Below are positions 10,901 through 17,487 of a DNA stretch of 64,000 bases, in pieces. Location: assembly GCF_042666435.1 (NCBI RefSeq), contig NZ_JBHTDC010000001.1:1488001-1552000 (forward strand). Reading direction: 5' to 3'. The notes beneath the pieces were generated by a model, which was given only the letters and a program-made list of their open reading frames with translations, did not search any database and had not been told where the DNA came from. This DNA is from Allosphingosinicella sp042666435 (lineage in GTDB: Bacteria > Pseudomonadota > Alphaproteobacteria > Sphingomonadales > Sphingomonadaceae). The translations under genes were made by a program, and so were the position numbers. Position 1 is the stretch's first letter, and the number at the start of each line of letters is the position of its first letter.

Positions 10901-12939
10901 GATCGGGCGACGATACGATGGTGCTCGACTGGAGCGCGGCGACGACGCGCATCTACATGGGCAGCGGCCCCTCCGCCAATGCGGGGCTGGGCGGGTTCGA
11001 CGGCTCCTTCTACCGCAGCAGCATCGGCTGGTATGCCAGCTTCAACTCGGTCGAGCATTTCGTCGTCACCGCCGGAAGCGGGCATGACGAGATCGTCACC
11101 GGCGACGGCGACGACACGATTCGCGGCGGCGCCGGCAACGACAGTCTCAACGGCGCGGGCGGCGTCGACACGGCCGATTATGCCGACAAGACGCTGGCGC
11201 TGGCCATCGCCCTCAACGGAGCCGGCGCCGTCGCCGTCAGCGTCGGCGGCGTGTCCGAAGACGTGATTGCGGGTTTCGAGAACATCATCGGCGGCTCGGG
11301 CGACGACAGCCTCGCCGGAGATGCGGCCGCCAACATGCTCAGCGGCGAGGCCGGCGGCGATATCATCGAGGGCGGCGGCGGCAACGACCGGCTCGACGGC
11401 GGCACCGGCATCGACATGCTCTCCTACGCCGGGGCCGGGGCCGGGGTGCGGGTGAGCCTGGCCGTGCTGGCGGGCCAGAATACCGGCGGCGGCGGGTTCG
11501 ATACGGTCGCGAATTTCGAACGGCTGCAAGGCTCGAGCTTCAACGACACGCTCACCGGCAACGCGGCCGCCAACCTGCTGGTCGGAGGTCTCGGGACCGA
11601 CCGCATGACCGGCGGAGCCGGCAACGACATTTATGTGGCCGATCGGGCGACCGACAAGGCGATCGAGACGTCGGCGGCGCACGGTATCGACACGGTCGAG
11701 AGCTCGGCGACGTTCACCCTCGGCAACCATGTCGAGCGGCTGGTCCTGACGGGCTCCGCCAATCTGGGCGGCACCGGCAACACGCTCGCCAACCGCATCA
11801 CCGGCAATTCGGGCGCCAACCGTTTGAACGGACGCGAGGGCGCCGACGTGATGGAAGGCGCGGCCGGCAACGACACTTATTATGTCGACAATGCGGGCGA
11901 CAGGACGATCGAGGCCGCCGGTGCCGGCACCGACACGGTCAGAAGCTCGGTCACGATCACGCTGGCCAACAATATCGAGCGGCTGTTCCTGAGCGGAGTT
12001 CTCGCGATCAACGGCACCGGCAACGCGCTCGCCAACACGCTCACCGGGAATTCGGCCGTCAACGTTCTGAGCGGCGGCGGCGGCAACGACCGGCTCGATG
12101 GAAGGGACGGCGCGGATCGCATGGCGGGCGGCGCGGGCAATGACAGCTACGTGGTCGACGATGCTTCCGATCGTGTGGTCGAAGGCCTCAATGCCGGCAC
12201 CGATCGCGTGTCGAGCTCGGTGAGCCACGTGCTGGCCCGCAATGTCGAGCATCTCGCCCTCACCGGCACCGACGCCATAAACGGCACCGGCAACAACCTC
12301 GCCAACTCACTCACGGGAAATCGCGGCGCCAACCGGCTCGACGGCAAAGCGGGCGCCGACACGATGCGCGGAGGGGCCGGCGCCGACACCTATATCGTCG
12401 ACAATGCCGGCGACCGGGTGATTGAATCCGGGGCCGGGCTGGATGTGGTACGGAGCTCAGTCTCCTTTGTGCTGGGCGCCAGCGTCGAGAATTTGGTTCT
12501 CACCGGGTCGAGGGCAGCCACCGGGACCGGCAACGCTCTCGCCAACGCCATTACCGGCAACGGCGCCAACAATCTGCTGAACGGCGGCGCCGGGCTCGAT
12601 CGGCTGACCGGCGGCGCGGGTGCCGACCGCTTCCAGTTCGACAGCGCGCTCGACGCCCGGCGCAACGTCGATGAAATCCTCGATTTCGTCGCAGCGGACG
12701 ATTCGATCCTGCTCGACCGATCGGTGTTCGGCGGGATCGCGTCGAACGGCGCTCTCGACGCGGCCGCCTTCGCTGCGGGAATCGCGGCGCAGGACGCGGA
12801 CGATCGGATCCTTTACGATTCGGCGACGGGGCGCATCTTCTACGATGCCGATGGCGTCGGGGGGGGCGCGGCCGTGCTGTTCGCCAGGGTGGACGCCGGC
12901 ACCGCCCTCACCAGCGCCGATTTCGTGGGCATCCCCTGA
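1915..12939 (+). CDS. Giant RTX calcium-binding protein (3,674 aa), putative type I-secreted adhesin/surface protein
   Basis: The ATG at 1915 is preceded by a GGGAGG ribosome site. Residues 1-1040 are acidic, have no RTX repeats and no Sec signal peptide, and resemble no domain I can name. From about residue 1040 come many nonapeptide RTX repeats (GGxGxDxLx), which bind Ca2+ and fold after type I secretion. Residues about 1400-1585 form an inserted beta-rich module starting NGSFE, like galactose-binding/DUF642-type modules. Residues about 2095-3060 contain six copies of a 181-residue unit. A block of about 88-residue repeats (TGNSGANxLxG..GGAGNDxYxVD) follows. The last ~110 residues resemble the serralysin-type C-terminal RTX/secretion domain (GGAGADRFQFDS, then ILDF). 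No ABC exporter or membrane fusion protein is in the window. Adhesin or S-layer-like roles are inference. Confidence 0.85.
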   Translation: MADLGSQFSRVESSDGAGEGSARKSRHSFDQLSGALAALVSRGEDAAPEQGEEESQARHAGAILAAEPGSGSEPGVDALGEIQPSGDQYASGMVERPAMDGPAPSGATGGELATDAAAALDEPRPQGTFQYADVDGGGPAVAASSQIEPVAHMDSEAEIGDPMLGAGDRMVADEPSYLPIGGAENARVAGPSSDDFFASDPDIQLAGSAAIPQEVASAITASDIQELSDGISAALARIESLLDTDAFDADLPILGTQLGEIYQSATGDVRDALTTISQVKTALVNAFNAVQGAANFATMTDEDLEALIQSKIDQFMDAAGLNDSGFPTPFVNVNAGDITILVRGARTDTFTFNAGDLGMDSLNLTLEGTAAATTHASAGISFGLDSSGFYLDSGNSNFNLGANVSLGNTSLDAKFGYLNFNATNEATGLVNNNPGVLADADTLSLNLAGSLTDTGTIDGKIRVSELGADILNVNADGDLDLDIALHADAGGSAAPSLDAILRGDYSFSAGLNGGQFTADPGNLTLSFDDVRYDLGDFIENFVRPVVEKMAGVIVPLNQALEVLDKSLSPFLPDDWEANMDVVDTNGEADAATHVTLIDLLELADRVDNVDDFDPGPIAQLIEVIGQVANLINVFTGNIFNPGFEFAVGDYQLVLDNVNSATEALNNLPFDGNGFAEAGVDIFELLQGLSSGSTGSGTLWTDVVQGKLATSAVEDLIDSSVFNIPIIEDPINAIRLLMGQTIDLVTVDVAPIEIGIGEFDAEGNPIAFETLLSTPIWGVPLITLDIGVAFQAIIDVAFGLDSTGLQDWADLGFDAGQAGMILNGLYLDDNNADGVDVDEIILRAGVEIGGAIEAIIGRLSGGGNIVGELRLDLDEDLAEGDGKIYIDTVISNPFSLFEISGGRITAGFRAALELGVPPFRGTVWEFSSPRLTLIDISGEAGADDNPVSPQLGHMVGSELHLNIGADSGLRDHDRNGTSDNRADGGEVVEVSGLTGGLRLGGFGLSERFVEGEVGAIGLIRGEGGASNDQILLDSGVQVAADLGGGAGDDTIQSGAADDSLSGGDGNDWLLGGAGNDNIKGNDGDDYIEGGDGADDIHGGDAAGDSGTFDVATYFNAAGAITLDLVNLAQNTGDAAGDSFSGIEGFQGSGHNDIMRGTGGNDQLYGAGGNDQLMGRAGNDWLIGNEGANNINGGADYDQVGYYFASGGVTLTTSANGLVFTVRQDVSGTLRIDDRIQQVEAIRGSRFGDGMTGGVLAQTFYGEAGDDTLDGGAADDLLIGGGGADDLIGGDGVDSASYWDAQDGVTLNLAGVGTAGDALGDTFDGIENVQGSAHDDLIVGDGEANFLFGDSGDDDLQGAGGNDILEGAGGADDLIGGDGRDEATYYNSASGVTVNRGAVTTDGGELIVNGSFETQDGVNQSREWILAAPNDYDGVTWRMTGALFGWGKFDPAGEEFELNTTGTNSAFAPASGTAALDLESDPGENLSIYQDIGGVAAGQSLRLTFSAGRPTGGPINASPTATLEVWWNGVKVGTVAPASTTLQQYAVTVVAAAGGTGAGGANRLEFREVGGSDARGTILDAVSLQRIVTGENTGDAAGDSFNSIEIVSGSRFGDSIRGTDDATVEDYATEAVTAEELRGYEGDDFLYGGGGDDLLIGGVGADELHGEGDEDLLRGDEGADELFGGGGDDWLVGGTGADALDGGADRDRVTYLASTAGIFVNLAAGARTVGGLTQAARSAQDGLGSTDSFVAGLEGRATIEDVTGSLFADRIHANEVGSRIEGVDGADRLTGDIGDDELNGGTGADILNGGGGNADMAIYVDDDAGVVVDLSGGQATDGSGAIDTLQNIEGAVGSDHDDQLTGKAGVNRLVGGLGIDTINGLTGADIMVGGRGDDVYFVDEVGNGPALPDDQVIELGGQGVDLIRTSVDYGLTLAANVEDLQLLGTVAVGTGNGLSNRLIGNGAANIFDGMGGADTFWGYGGNDTYRFDSLGDTIGLGSAPRSGVTGAGEVANGGTDTILLRTTLLTAAGTTYSYSLDVDWGQHVENVFLQDHDRDINLTGNARNNHLVGNAWGQELRGLGGDDRLDPGTDHDTVFGDAGSDTMVLDWSAFGNRVYMGNDPAANAALGGFDGSFYRSSIGWYASFDSIEHFEISTGGGDDTLVTATGNDIVSSGDGHDDIYVGSGNDIADGGDGVDRVSADYRTDTTRIVWNLQTNTYQGGARSFTNLEQFETLRTGSGNDVITTTAATTHSGGNETFHLGAGNDRVTFVAGHDTVFGEAGADTLVLDWSQVNNRVYMGNDPVANAALGGFDGSFYRSSVGWYASFNSIEHFDITTGTGDDTLVTAAGNDIVRSGANHDDVHVGSGNDTADGGTENDRISADYRTDANRIVWNLQTNHYSGGARSFTNFEQFGTLYTGSGNDVITTSGVTTHSGGNETLHLGAGDDTATLVAGHDTLLAGDGLDTMILDWSNATTRVYMGTNPALHDTFGGFNGSFYRSSIGWYATFNSVERFVVTTGSGNDDIVTATGDDVVRLGLGDDHVDVGTGRDEAHGGEGIDGLAADYSGDAAAILWDLQVDSYSGSGRIFTGFEYLSNLRTGAGDDVIVTTIADRTDVLALGAGDDRATLVAGHDRVDGDVGNDTMVLDWSHVGNRVYMGSGPGENGALGGFDGAFYRSSVGWYATFTSIEHFEISSGSGDDTLVTAAGDDIVRGNAGHDDIYVQTGNDRADGGADVDRISADYGGDATAIIWNLQTDSYSGGDREFTGFEQFGTLRTGSGNDRITTSSATVHEGGNETLHLGAGNDIATSVAGHDAVYGDLGTDKLILDWSYVDNRVYMGSGPSANAALGGFDGSFYRSSVGWHASFNSVEQFEISTGGGNDTLVTATGNDIVRSGAGHDDVHVGSGRDIADGGADIDRISADYSTDTTKIVWNLQTNSYAGGGRSFVNFEQFGTLHTGSGDDVITTTDATVHDGGNENLHLGGGDDIAALVAGHDAFFGGSGDDTMVLDWSAATTRIYMGSGPSANAGLGGFDGSFYRSSIGWYASFNSVEHFVVTAGSGHDEIVTGDGDDTIRGGAGNDSLNGAGGVDTADYADKTLALAIALNGAGAVAVSVGGVSEDVIAGFENIIGGSGDDSLAGDAAANMLSGEAGGDIIEGGGGNDRLDGGTGIDMLSYAGAGAGVRVSLAVLAGQNTGGGGFDTVANFERLQGSSFNDTLTGNAAANLLVGGLGTDRMTGGAGNDIYVADRATDKAIETSAAHGIDTVESSATFTLGNHVERLVLTGSANLGGTGNTLANRITGNSGANRLNGREGADVMEGAAGNDTYYVDNAGDRTIEAAGAGTDTVRSSVTITLANNIERLFLSGVLAINGTGNALANTLTGNSAVNVLSGGGGNDRLDGRDGADRMAGGAGNDSYVVDDASDRVVEGLNAGTDRVSSSVSHVLARNVEHLALTGTDAINGTGNNLANSLTGNRGANRLDGKAGADTMRGGAGADTYIVDNAGDRVIESGAGLDVVRSSVSFVLGASVENLVLTGSRAATGTGNALANAITGNGANNLLNGGAGLDRLTGGAGADRFQFDSALDARRNVDEILDFVAADDSILLDRSVFGGIASNGALDAAAFAAGIAAQDADDRILYDSATGRIFYDADGVGGGAAVLFARVDAGTALTSADFVGIP
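8200..11130 (+). repeat. Six tandem copies of a 181-residue unit inside the giant RTX gene
   Basis: The anchor VYMG followed by GGFDGSFYRSS.GW recurs six times. Its tyrosine codon starts at 8251, 8794, 9337, 9868, 10411 and 10954, giving steps of 543, 543, 531, 543 and 543 bp. Each unit runs from about GHDTVFGxxGxDTMVLDWS through VYMG and FYRSS.GWYASF, then an acidic GNDxV..G block, then SADYxxDTxxIVWNLQT, then TGSGNDVITT. Five units are complete and the sixth is cut after about 60 residues. Conservation is high at protein level while the DNA varies at wobble positions, so the array is not a recent slippage product. The 531-bp step reflects a 4-residue deletion in the third unit. Confidence 0.9.
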
Positions 12940-13295
12940 AGACTAGCCACCCGCGAGTCCGCGTCCTAGCCGAACCGCTCGAAGTCGGCTGAATCCTGGC
13001 TGTCGACTGAACATGAATCCACCTCGGCAAGACGCGACAACTTCGGACAAGGTTCCGAGCTTCCAGCGCACACGCGGCCTTCCTCTCAAGCTGCGGTCGG
13101 CGGGGGCGTAGGCACCCCTTCCGTGTTCCTTGGCGGTCGGATCGGGAAAGGGATGACGTTGTCCGGGAGGCCAGCCTCATCTGCACGGCCGGTTGGCGGA
13201 CGAGACCCGCCGGATCGACGATCATCGGGGGGCATGGCCGCTCTCCCTAAAGTCGCCCGGGGCATTTCCCCGCAGCCGCGAAGTCCGGATCCCGG
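12940..13295. other. Gene-poor spacer after the giant RTX gene
   Basis: About 350 bp between the RTX stop codon and the convergent Rnk-like gene. Short open frames exist on both strands, but none has a convincing ribosome site or protein-like composition. I do not see a clear T-tailed hairpin terminator. Confidence 0.5.
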
Positions 13296-13763
13296 TCATA
13301 TCGCGGCCTCCAGCCATTTGCCGACCCCGGCGCCGTTCTCGACATGCACGACGTGCAGATTGCTCAGCAGTCCGTCCTCGCCGGGCCAAAGGATCGACTG
13401 GCCGGAGCGAAGGCCGATCAGGCCCGCGCCGACGAGGCTAGTAACGCCCATCCCATAAGAGGGCCTGTTCGGCGCCGAAGGATGAACGATCTGGCAGAAG
13501 CGCTCGTCCGCGTCGCCGTGGCTGAACTCGACATAGCTGTTCATCCGGGCGATGCCGCGGTCGAAATCACTGCCTGTCGCTTTGTGGGCGATCCGGAGCT
13601 TCTTCAACAGCAGGTGCGCGGCCAGATCGTCGTCCGCCGCCAGGGCCATGGCCGTCAGATAATGGACCTCGCAATCGTGCACGACGATGAGGGCGGTCCT
13701 CTGCAGGGCCGCCCATAGATCGGTCAGGTTCTCCGCCGTCCTGGGCTGAAGCGCGGCCAGCAT
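13296..13763 (-). CDS. Rnk / GreA-GreB C-terminal domain protein
   Basis: 155 residues. The C-terminal half carries the GreA/GreB FKBP-like fold signature as found in Rnk (regulator of nucleoside diphosphate kinase): ARMNSYVEF, then a QIVHPSAP-like strand, then a conserved GVTSLVGAGLIGLRSGQSI segment and WPGEDG. Rnk-type proteins bind RNA polymerase through the secondary-channel region but lack the coiled-coil cleavage finger of GreA. The N-terminal ~65 residues are helical. The ATG at 13763 follows GGGAGG. It is the second gene of a two-gene unit: the stop codon of the upstream 73-residue gene is 18 bp before this start. A role in transcription or stress is inferred from the family. Confidence 0.75.
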   Translation of the reverse strand: MLAALQPRTAENLTDLWAALQRTALIVVHDCEVHYLTAMALAADDDLAAHLLLKKLRIAHKATGSDFDRGIARMNSYVEFSHGDADERFCQIVHPSAPNRPSYGMGVTSLVGAGLIGLRSGQSILWPGEDGLLSNLHVVHVENGAGVGKWLEAAI

Positions 13764-13781
13764 GATGCTACCTCCCTCAGG

Positions 13782-14003
13782 TTATTGGAGCGTCGGGGCG
13801 AGGCGCGGCTCCGCTCCCGCGCGCCGGCGCTGCGCCCGGGTGACCTTGGCCACCGAGGTCGCGAGGGCCTTCGCGCGGGCGAAGGTGCGCCCTTCGAGGC
13901 CCGCATAGGCCGCGTCCGACGAAAAGAACCGGAACCCGCCCGCCGAACGGACGGCGACGCCGACGACCCGTCGATCGGCTTCCACTACAAAACGGTCTGA
14001 CAT
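13782..14003 (-). CDS. Small hypothetical protein (73 aa) upstream of the Rnk-like gene
   Basis: The frame is open further upstream, but the ATG at 14003 has an ideal GGAGG 5 bp before it, so I use it. The product begins MSDRFVVEADRRVVGVAVR, contains a FRFFSSD..YAGLEGR segment resembling a small beta-sheet, and ends in a basic tail (AKVTRAQRRRAG). No catalytic motif is visible. The 18-bp gap to the Rnk-like start codon suggests co-transcription. Function unknown. Confidence 0.6.
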   Translation of the reverse strand: MSDRFVVEADRRVVGVAVRSAGGFRFFSSDAAYAGLEGRTFARAKALATSVAKVTRAQRRRAGAEPRLAPTLQ

Positions 14004-14746
14004 GATGCCTCCACGACTTGCCATGAACCTTCCCCGGCGCGCGTCCGAACAGGCCGACCCGAAAGGCCGGTCCCTGGGAGCGATGCTGGAGAAAGTCGGC
14101 CGGATTTTTCCGGCCTCGATCAGGCGGGTCCGCCCGCCCGGCGGCTGCGTCCCGGACCTTCGCCGCGGCTCAACGAGCCGCGCGGTCCGGGGCGGGAAGG
14201 CGTGCCGTGCTGCTGCCGGCATGGAGCTCGGTGCGCTCTATCGTCCTGGTGCCAATCATTGCCTCTTCAAGATGGCGCTTGTTCCCTCCGTGTCAAGCCG
14301 ACCGCCCAGGGAGCGCCATCGATCCCTAGCAATATCCTTCGCGGCCGAGCGCGATTCCGGCGGAGGGAAGCGCGAGCGGAGCAGCGGGTCGGCGAGCATC
14401 GGCTTCTCCCGAGGGAACGCGGCGCATCGTAGCATCGGCACGGCCCGATTGTGAGCGGCGGGAATTAAGTAGAGTATCCCCAGGACCGTGTCTCCGGTAG
14501 TGTCCCCGGGACCCGGTGCCCCCCCGGGACCTCATGTGTGTTCCCGAACCCTGTGAGTGTCCCCCGAACCCGCCGGAACCGTGTCCTCGGAACCCTACAG
14601 TGTCGCCGGAACTCAAGTGTTATCCTGGGTTTATTCCGAGGATATTGCCCGTCCAGAATAACCAAACGTTGTCTGGCAGATGTGGACAAGCAGGGGTATT
14701 CATATAGCTTGCGGAGGGGATGACGTGCGCTTGTAGGGGGTAAGCA
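14004..14746. other. Intergenic region without a supported gene; contains iteron-like repeats
   Basis: Open frames here are short, overlap in several frames and lack ribosome sites. Its one clear structure is a run of degenerate GTGTCC..GGAACC repeats at about 14488-14614, followed by a more AT-rich stretch and a DnaA-box-like 9-mer; these are listed separately. Confidence 0.5.
14488..14614 (+). repeat. Degenerate GTGTCCCCGGAACCC direct repeats (iteron-like)
   Basis: At least seven units resembling GTGTCCCCGGAACCC start at 14488, 14500, 14516, 14538, 14557, 14581 and 14600. The best are GTGTCCCCGGGACCC (14500), GTGTCCCCCGAACCC (14557), GTGTCCTCGGAACCC (14581) and GTGTCGCCGGAACTC (14600). Spacing varies from 12 to 24 bp, so they are not CRISPR repeats. 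A TGTGGACAA 9-mer at 14681-14689, one base from a consensus DnaA box on the other strand, lies just downstream after an AT-richer stretch. The arrangement resembles an iteron-type origin, but no replication initiator gene is nearby. Confidence 0.5.
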
Positions 14747-15403
14747 ATGGCTCAGGAGCAGGATACCAATGGCTGGGCATACGCGGCTGGCATGTTCGTG
14801 CTGATTGCTGCGGCCGTCTGGTGGAGTGGGAGCGGTGACACAGAGGCCCCGCCCCCGGTTATAGCCACTACAAGGACTCCTCCGGCCACATCATCTCCTT
14901 CAATCCCGGCACCGATAGAACGCGGACCGGTAGCTCCAGAGCCTGCCCCCGCACCCCCGACACCCAACTACAGCTTCGTTGAGGGCGACACTTATGGATA
15001 CATTGCTGCGGTGTCCGAGGAAGATCGGAAGCGTGGCAAAGAGGCGGGCGATGTAGTCATGTATCGCTATGCGGGGTTCTGGGATGGTGAGTTTCACCTA
15101 GAGGGCCTTAACGACAACGGTGACATTACGAGCGTCAACACATGTTCTCAGCCGTGCATCGCTCTTAAATCCTACTACGGTGGGAGGATGATCCGCACTG
15201 CTTACAACCCGGCCAGCGTGGTCGGCGCCGCCATGGAAGATGCGATGAAAGGACGGTTGGTCCGTAAGAAGCCAGAGCGCAAACGGCCGGAGCCCTCCGT
15301 AGATACTGATGGTAGCCAAGCTGAGATGATCGCCGAAGTCGCGCCGGCAGCGGAAGAGGATGGCGTACAGTCTAATCTAGCAGCCGCAGACAATCTGCAT
15401 TGA
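14747..15403 (+). CDS. Hypothetical membrane-anchored protein (218 aa)
   Basis: The ATG at 14747 follows AGGGGG. Residues 10-27 (WAYAAGMFVLIAAAVWW) form one N-terminal membrane segment with no signal-peptidase site that I trust. A Pro/Thr-rich linker (about 35-75) probably places the rest outside the cytoplasmic membrane. The core (about 75-170) contains FVEGDTYGYIAAVSEEDRKRG and a C..PC pair (NTCSQPCIALKSYYGG) that could form a disulfide. The tail is charged (RKKPERKRPEP). No family recognised. It lies 20 bp upstream of the PLD-like gene on the same strand, so the two may be co-expressed. Confidence 0.65.
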   Translation: MAQEQDTNGWAYAAGMFVLIAAAVWWSGSGDTEAPPPVIATTRTPPATSSPSIPAPIERGPVAPEPAPAPPTPNYSFVEGDTYGYIAAVSEEDRKRGKEAGDVVMYRYAGFWDGEFHLEGLNDNGDITSVNTCSQPCIALKSYYGGRMIRTAYNPASVVGAAMEDAMKGRLVRKKPERKRPEPSVDTDGSQAEMIAEVAPAAEEDGVQSNLAAADNLH

Positions 15404-15423
15404 GTGCAGAATGAGACATGTGA

Positions 15424-16200
15424 ATGACTGACAGAGATCCCATGGCTGATGTGCTGCGGGGCATTGCACCTATGGACCCGACGGAGGCCCTTCGCAGGTT
15501 GCAAGTCCTTGTGCAGTCGGAGCCGGACCTGAGGGCAGTCCAGGACGACTACAGCGTTCCTCCCGAGACGCTGAAGTGGCTTGGGCAGCTACATGCGGTT
15601 ACCAGCCAGATGAAACGCGCTGCAGACGAGATTTCCCTGAGGGCAGCGAGCGACCGGTTGATGAGGAGCCGGGGCCGTGATGGGTCCGGTGAAATTCGTG
15701 CAGTCCTGTATCGGGTTCTCGCTGCGGCCGAGCTATCTGCCCCTGCTTCCGAGCAAGGCGCTTTCATCGCGGCAGGCAACGAACTGGACGCGTACGCAGC
15801 TATATCAAAGGTGCTTGCGTCGGCGAAGCAGGAACTGCTCATCGTCGACCCCTACATGGACGGGAAGGCGCTAACCGACTTCATGGCAAGCGCAGCCGAG
15901 GGTGTATTGCTTCGCGTGCTCGCGGATGAGGCATCCGTTAAACCCACCCTCGCTCCTGCGGCCGAGAAGTGGAAGGCACAGTTTGGGACCGCCCGTCCGC
16001 TGGAGGTGCGTGTTGCACCAGCGCGATCCCTTCATGACCGTCTTATTGTCGTCGACGAAGGCGAAGCTTGGTCCCTTACCCAATCGTTCAAGGACTTCGC
16101 AAACCGTGCGCCCGGCGCGGTTATGAAGGCAGACGCTGAAACGGCAGTTTTGAAGATCGCTGCCTACATGGACTTTTGGAACAATGCGGGTCCGCTCTAA
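15424..16200 (+). CDS. PLD-like (single HKD) domain protein, lysine replaced by arginine
   Basis: 258 residues. The N-terminal ~110 residues are helical and charged. The C-terminal half resembles one phospholipase D half-domain: strand LLIVDPYMDGKALTDFM (about 138-155), then a LLRVLAD strand, then the catalytic-like motif H204-D-R206-L-I-V-V-D211, followed by SLTQSFKDF. PLD enzymes use HxK(x4)D from two halves. Here there is one motif and its lysine is arginine, so it would have to dimerise and may be nuclease-like or catalytically weak. Similar single-motif proteins occur in mobile and defence regions. The start could instead be the in-frame ATG at 15442. Confidence 0.6.
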   Translation: MTDRDPMADVLRGIAPMDPTEALRRLQVLVQSEPDLRAVQDDYSVPPETLKWLGQLHAVTSQMKRAADEISLRAASDRLMRSRGRDGSGEIRAVLYRVLAAAELSAPASEQGAFIAAGNELDAYAAISKVLASAKQELLIVDPYMDGKALTDFMASAAEGVLLRVLADEASVKPTLAPAAEKWKAQFGTARPLEVRVAPARSLHDRLIVVDEGEAWSLTQSFKDFANRAPGAVMKADAETAVLKIAAYMDFWNNAGPL

Positions 16201-16357
16201 CGGGCGCCCTGTCGCGGCAAGTGGTAATTACTACCAACCTCGAACTTAGACGCCATCCCAATTCCGGGGACATGGCGTAATTCCCTGTCCGTTTCGCCCC
16301 TGGCTTGCGCTTGGCCAGCTTTCGCCCGGTGCAGGCTTATATGACCTTAGGAGCGGG

Positions 16358-16410
16358 TGGTGGAGCCGAGGGGAATCGAACCCCTGACCTCTGCAGTGCG
16401 ATTGCAGCGC
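16358..16410 (-). repeat. Left attachment site: 53-bp copy of the 3' part of tRNA-Ala(CGC)
   Basis: This stretch is identical over 53 bp to 47471-47523, which is the 3' half (anticodon stem to CCA) of the intact tRNA-Ala gene near the right end of the window. Identity stops at 16411 (gtctg instead of tctcc). A partial tRNA of this kind is the classical scar left where an island integrates by site-specific recombination at a tRNA 3' end. The fragment lacks the D-arm and the 5' acceptor strand, so it is not a functional tRNA. Confidence 0.93.
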
Positions 16411-16485
16411 GTCTGATCGTTTTTCGCAGAAAATCGCCCTTTTGATGTTGAGGATGATCGAAGAGGGCTATGATTCACCCAAAAT

Positions 16486-16505
16486 GCGATACACTTGCGA
16501 TACAC
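16486..16505 (+). other. Candidate left integrase arm-binding sites (two GCGATACAC, 11 bp apart)
   Basis: GCGATACAC occurs at 16486-16494 and 16497-16505, 75 bp inside the left attachment site. The same pair with the same 11-bp spacing lies inside the right end (47392-47411). One helical turn between repeats is typical for arm-type sites of tyrosine recombinases. The same bases can be read as an 18-codon open frame (16484-16540, MRYTCDTP..), resembling the integrase C-terminus (LRYTSDTR), so a fragment of an older integrase is an alternative reading. Confidence 0.5.
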
Positions 16506-16708
16506 CTACTCGTGCGCGCCACGCATCGGACCTCGCCTGAGGATGGCTGCCGCCGACAACGATTGCCCAAGCAACCGCCGGATTTTGCTTTTTCAGACAA
16601 GCTGTTGTTATCATAGGTTTAATTAATTTCGCTTCTGAATGGCCGTCTTGCTTCGTCGCGATTTCGCTTATCCTCTACCGTTCACAACGATGACGGCAGG
16701 AAGCATCG

Positions 16709-17332
16709 TCAGCACCGATGTCCCTGCCAATACCGCTCCCATCGAAGAGCGGTTCCGCTGGCTACCATGGCGCAATTCACGTCCACACCGTCCTCTAGGG
16801 CGCAGAAAGCGGTGATCCGATCATATGACCGTCCCATCGCGCGGCACGTCAGCACCCGCCCCGCCACCAGCCGCGACAGGGCCGCCGTCGCCGCCCCGGC
16901 TGACGCCGCCGGACACGGATGCCCAGGTCCGCATCGCCCGTCTCGCTCCCGCGCCGAAATCCCCGCCAGCCTTAGCCTCATCCCGCGTCCGTCGACTTCA
17001 CGCTCCCGGCATCGCAACGTATCTCCGTCGATCACCTGCCCGACCGAACAGGTGAATGTTCCGACGGCCACCGCCCCGCCAGCATCCGACCTGTCGCCGT
17101 GCACATGCACGTTCGGACCGCCCGCATTCACGCGCTTAGCAATGGTAGGCGCCTCAGCCGCCGAGGTAGCAGCACCGCCATCCGTCGCCACGCTCCCGAT
17201 CGATCCGCCGAACAGCGCAACCCCCGCCCCACCCGCAACGATCGTCGCTGCAATCCCGAGTTTCCGCCGCGCCCGCCGTCGCGCCGATCGCGTTCCTAGC
17301 CTGCCTTCGCCCCGTCGCGCCATCAACTCCAT
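16709..17332 (-). CDS. Thermonuclease (SNase)-like protein with N-terminal membrane anchor
   Basis: 207 residues. A basic N-terminus (RRRARRKLG) precedes one hydrophobic segment (about 26-48, IAATIVAGGAGVALFGG), so the domain is exported or membrane-tethered. The C-terminal ~110 residues carry the staphylococcal-nuclease fold markers: VIDGDTLRC (Ca2+-binding aspartate region), LRLAGISARE (equivalents of catalytic Arg35 and Glu43), and GRSYDRITAFC (Arg87 region). The domain contains several cysteines (CGPGHPC, FCALED), suggesting disulfides. SNase enzymes cleave DNA and RNA using Ca2+. It is first in the island and transcribed divergently from the five-gene membrane operon; whether they act together is unknown. 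The ATG three codons downstream is an alternative start. Confidence 0.75.
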   Translation of the reverse strand: MELMARRGEGRLGTRSARRRARRKLGIAATIVAGGAGVALFGGSIGSVATDGGAATSAAEAPTIAKRVNAGGPNVHVHGDRSDAGGAVAVGTFTCSVGQVIDGDTLRCREREVDGRGMRLRLAGISARERDGRCGPGHPCPAASAGAATAALSRLVAGRVLTCRAMGRSYDRITAFCALEDGVDVNCAMVASGTALRWERYWQGHRC

Positions 17333-17487
17333 CGTCCCCAGCAGATTAACACTTACGCACCCCAGGTTTTGCGCAGCTCACAACATCTGGCTGTGGAATA
17401 ACGAAACCCCGAATGAGTTGACTAGGCGCACACTCGCTGTTCTACAACATCGGCAGTTTGCAGGGGACGCGACATAGGGGGCGTTTA

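Noticed and set aside
8200..11130. CRISPR-like reading of the regular repeats
   Set aside because: The units are 543 bp, encode protein in one frame and vary at wobble positions; there are no short identical repeats with unique spacers and no cas genes.
16484..16540. A definite integrase pseudogene at the left island end
   Set aside because: Only 18 codons, with similarity limited to RYTxDT and a 14-bp identity; the paired GCGATACAC sites explain it equally well and the orientation does not fit a simple tandem island.
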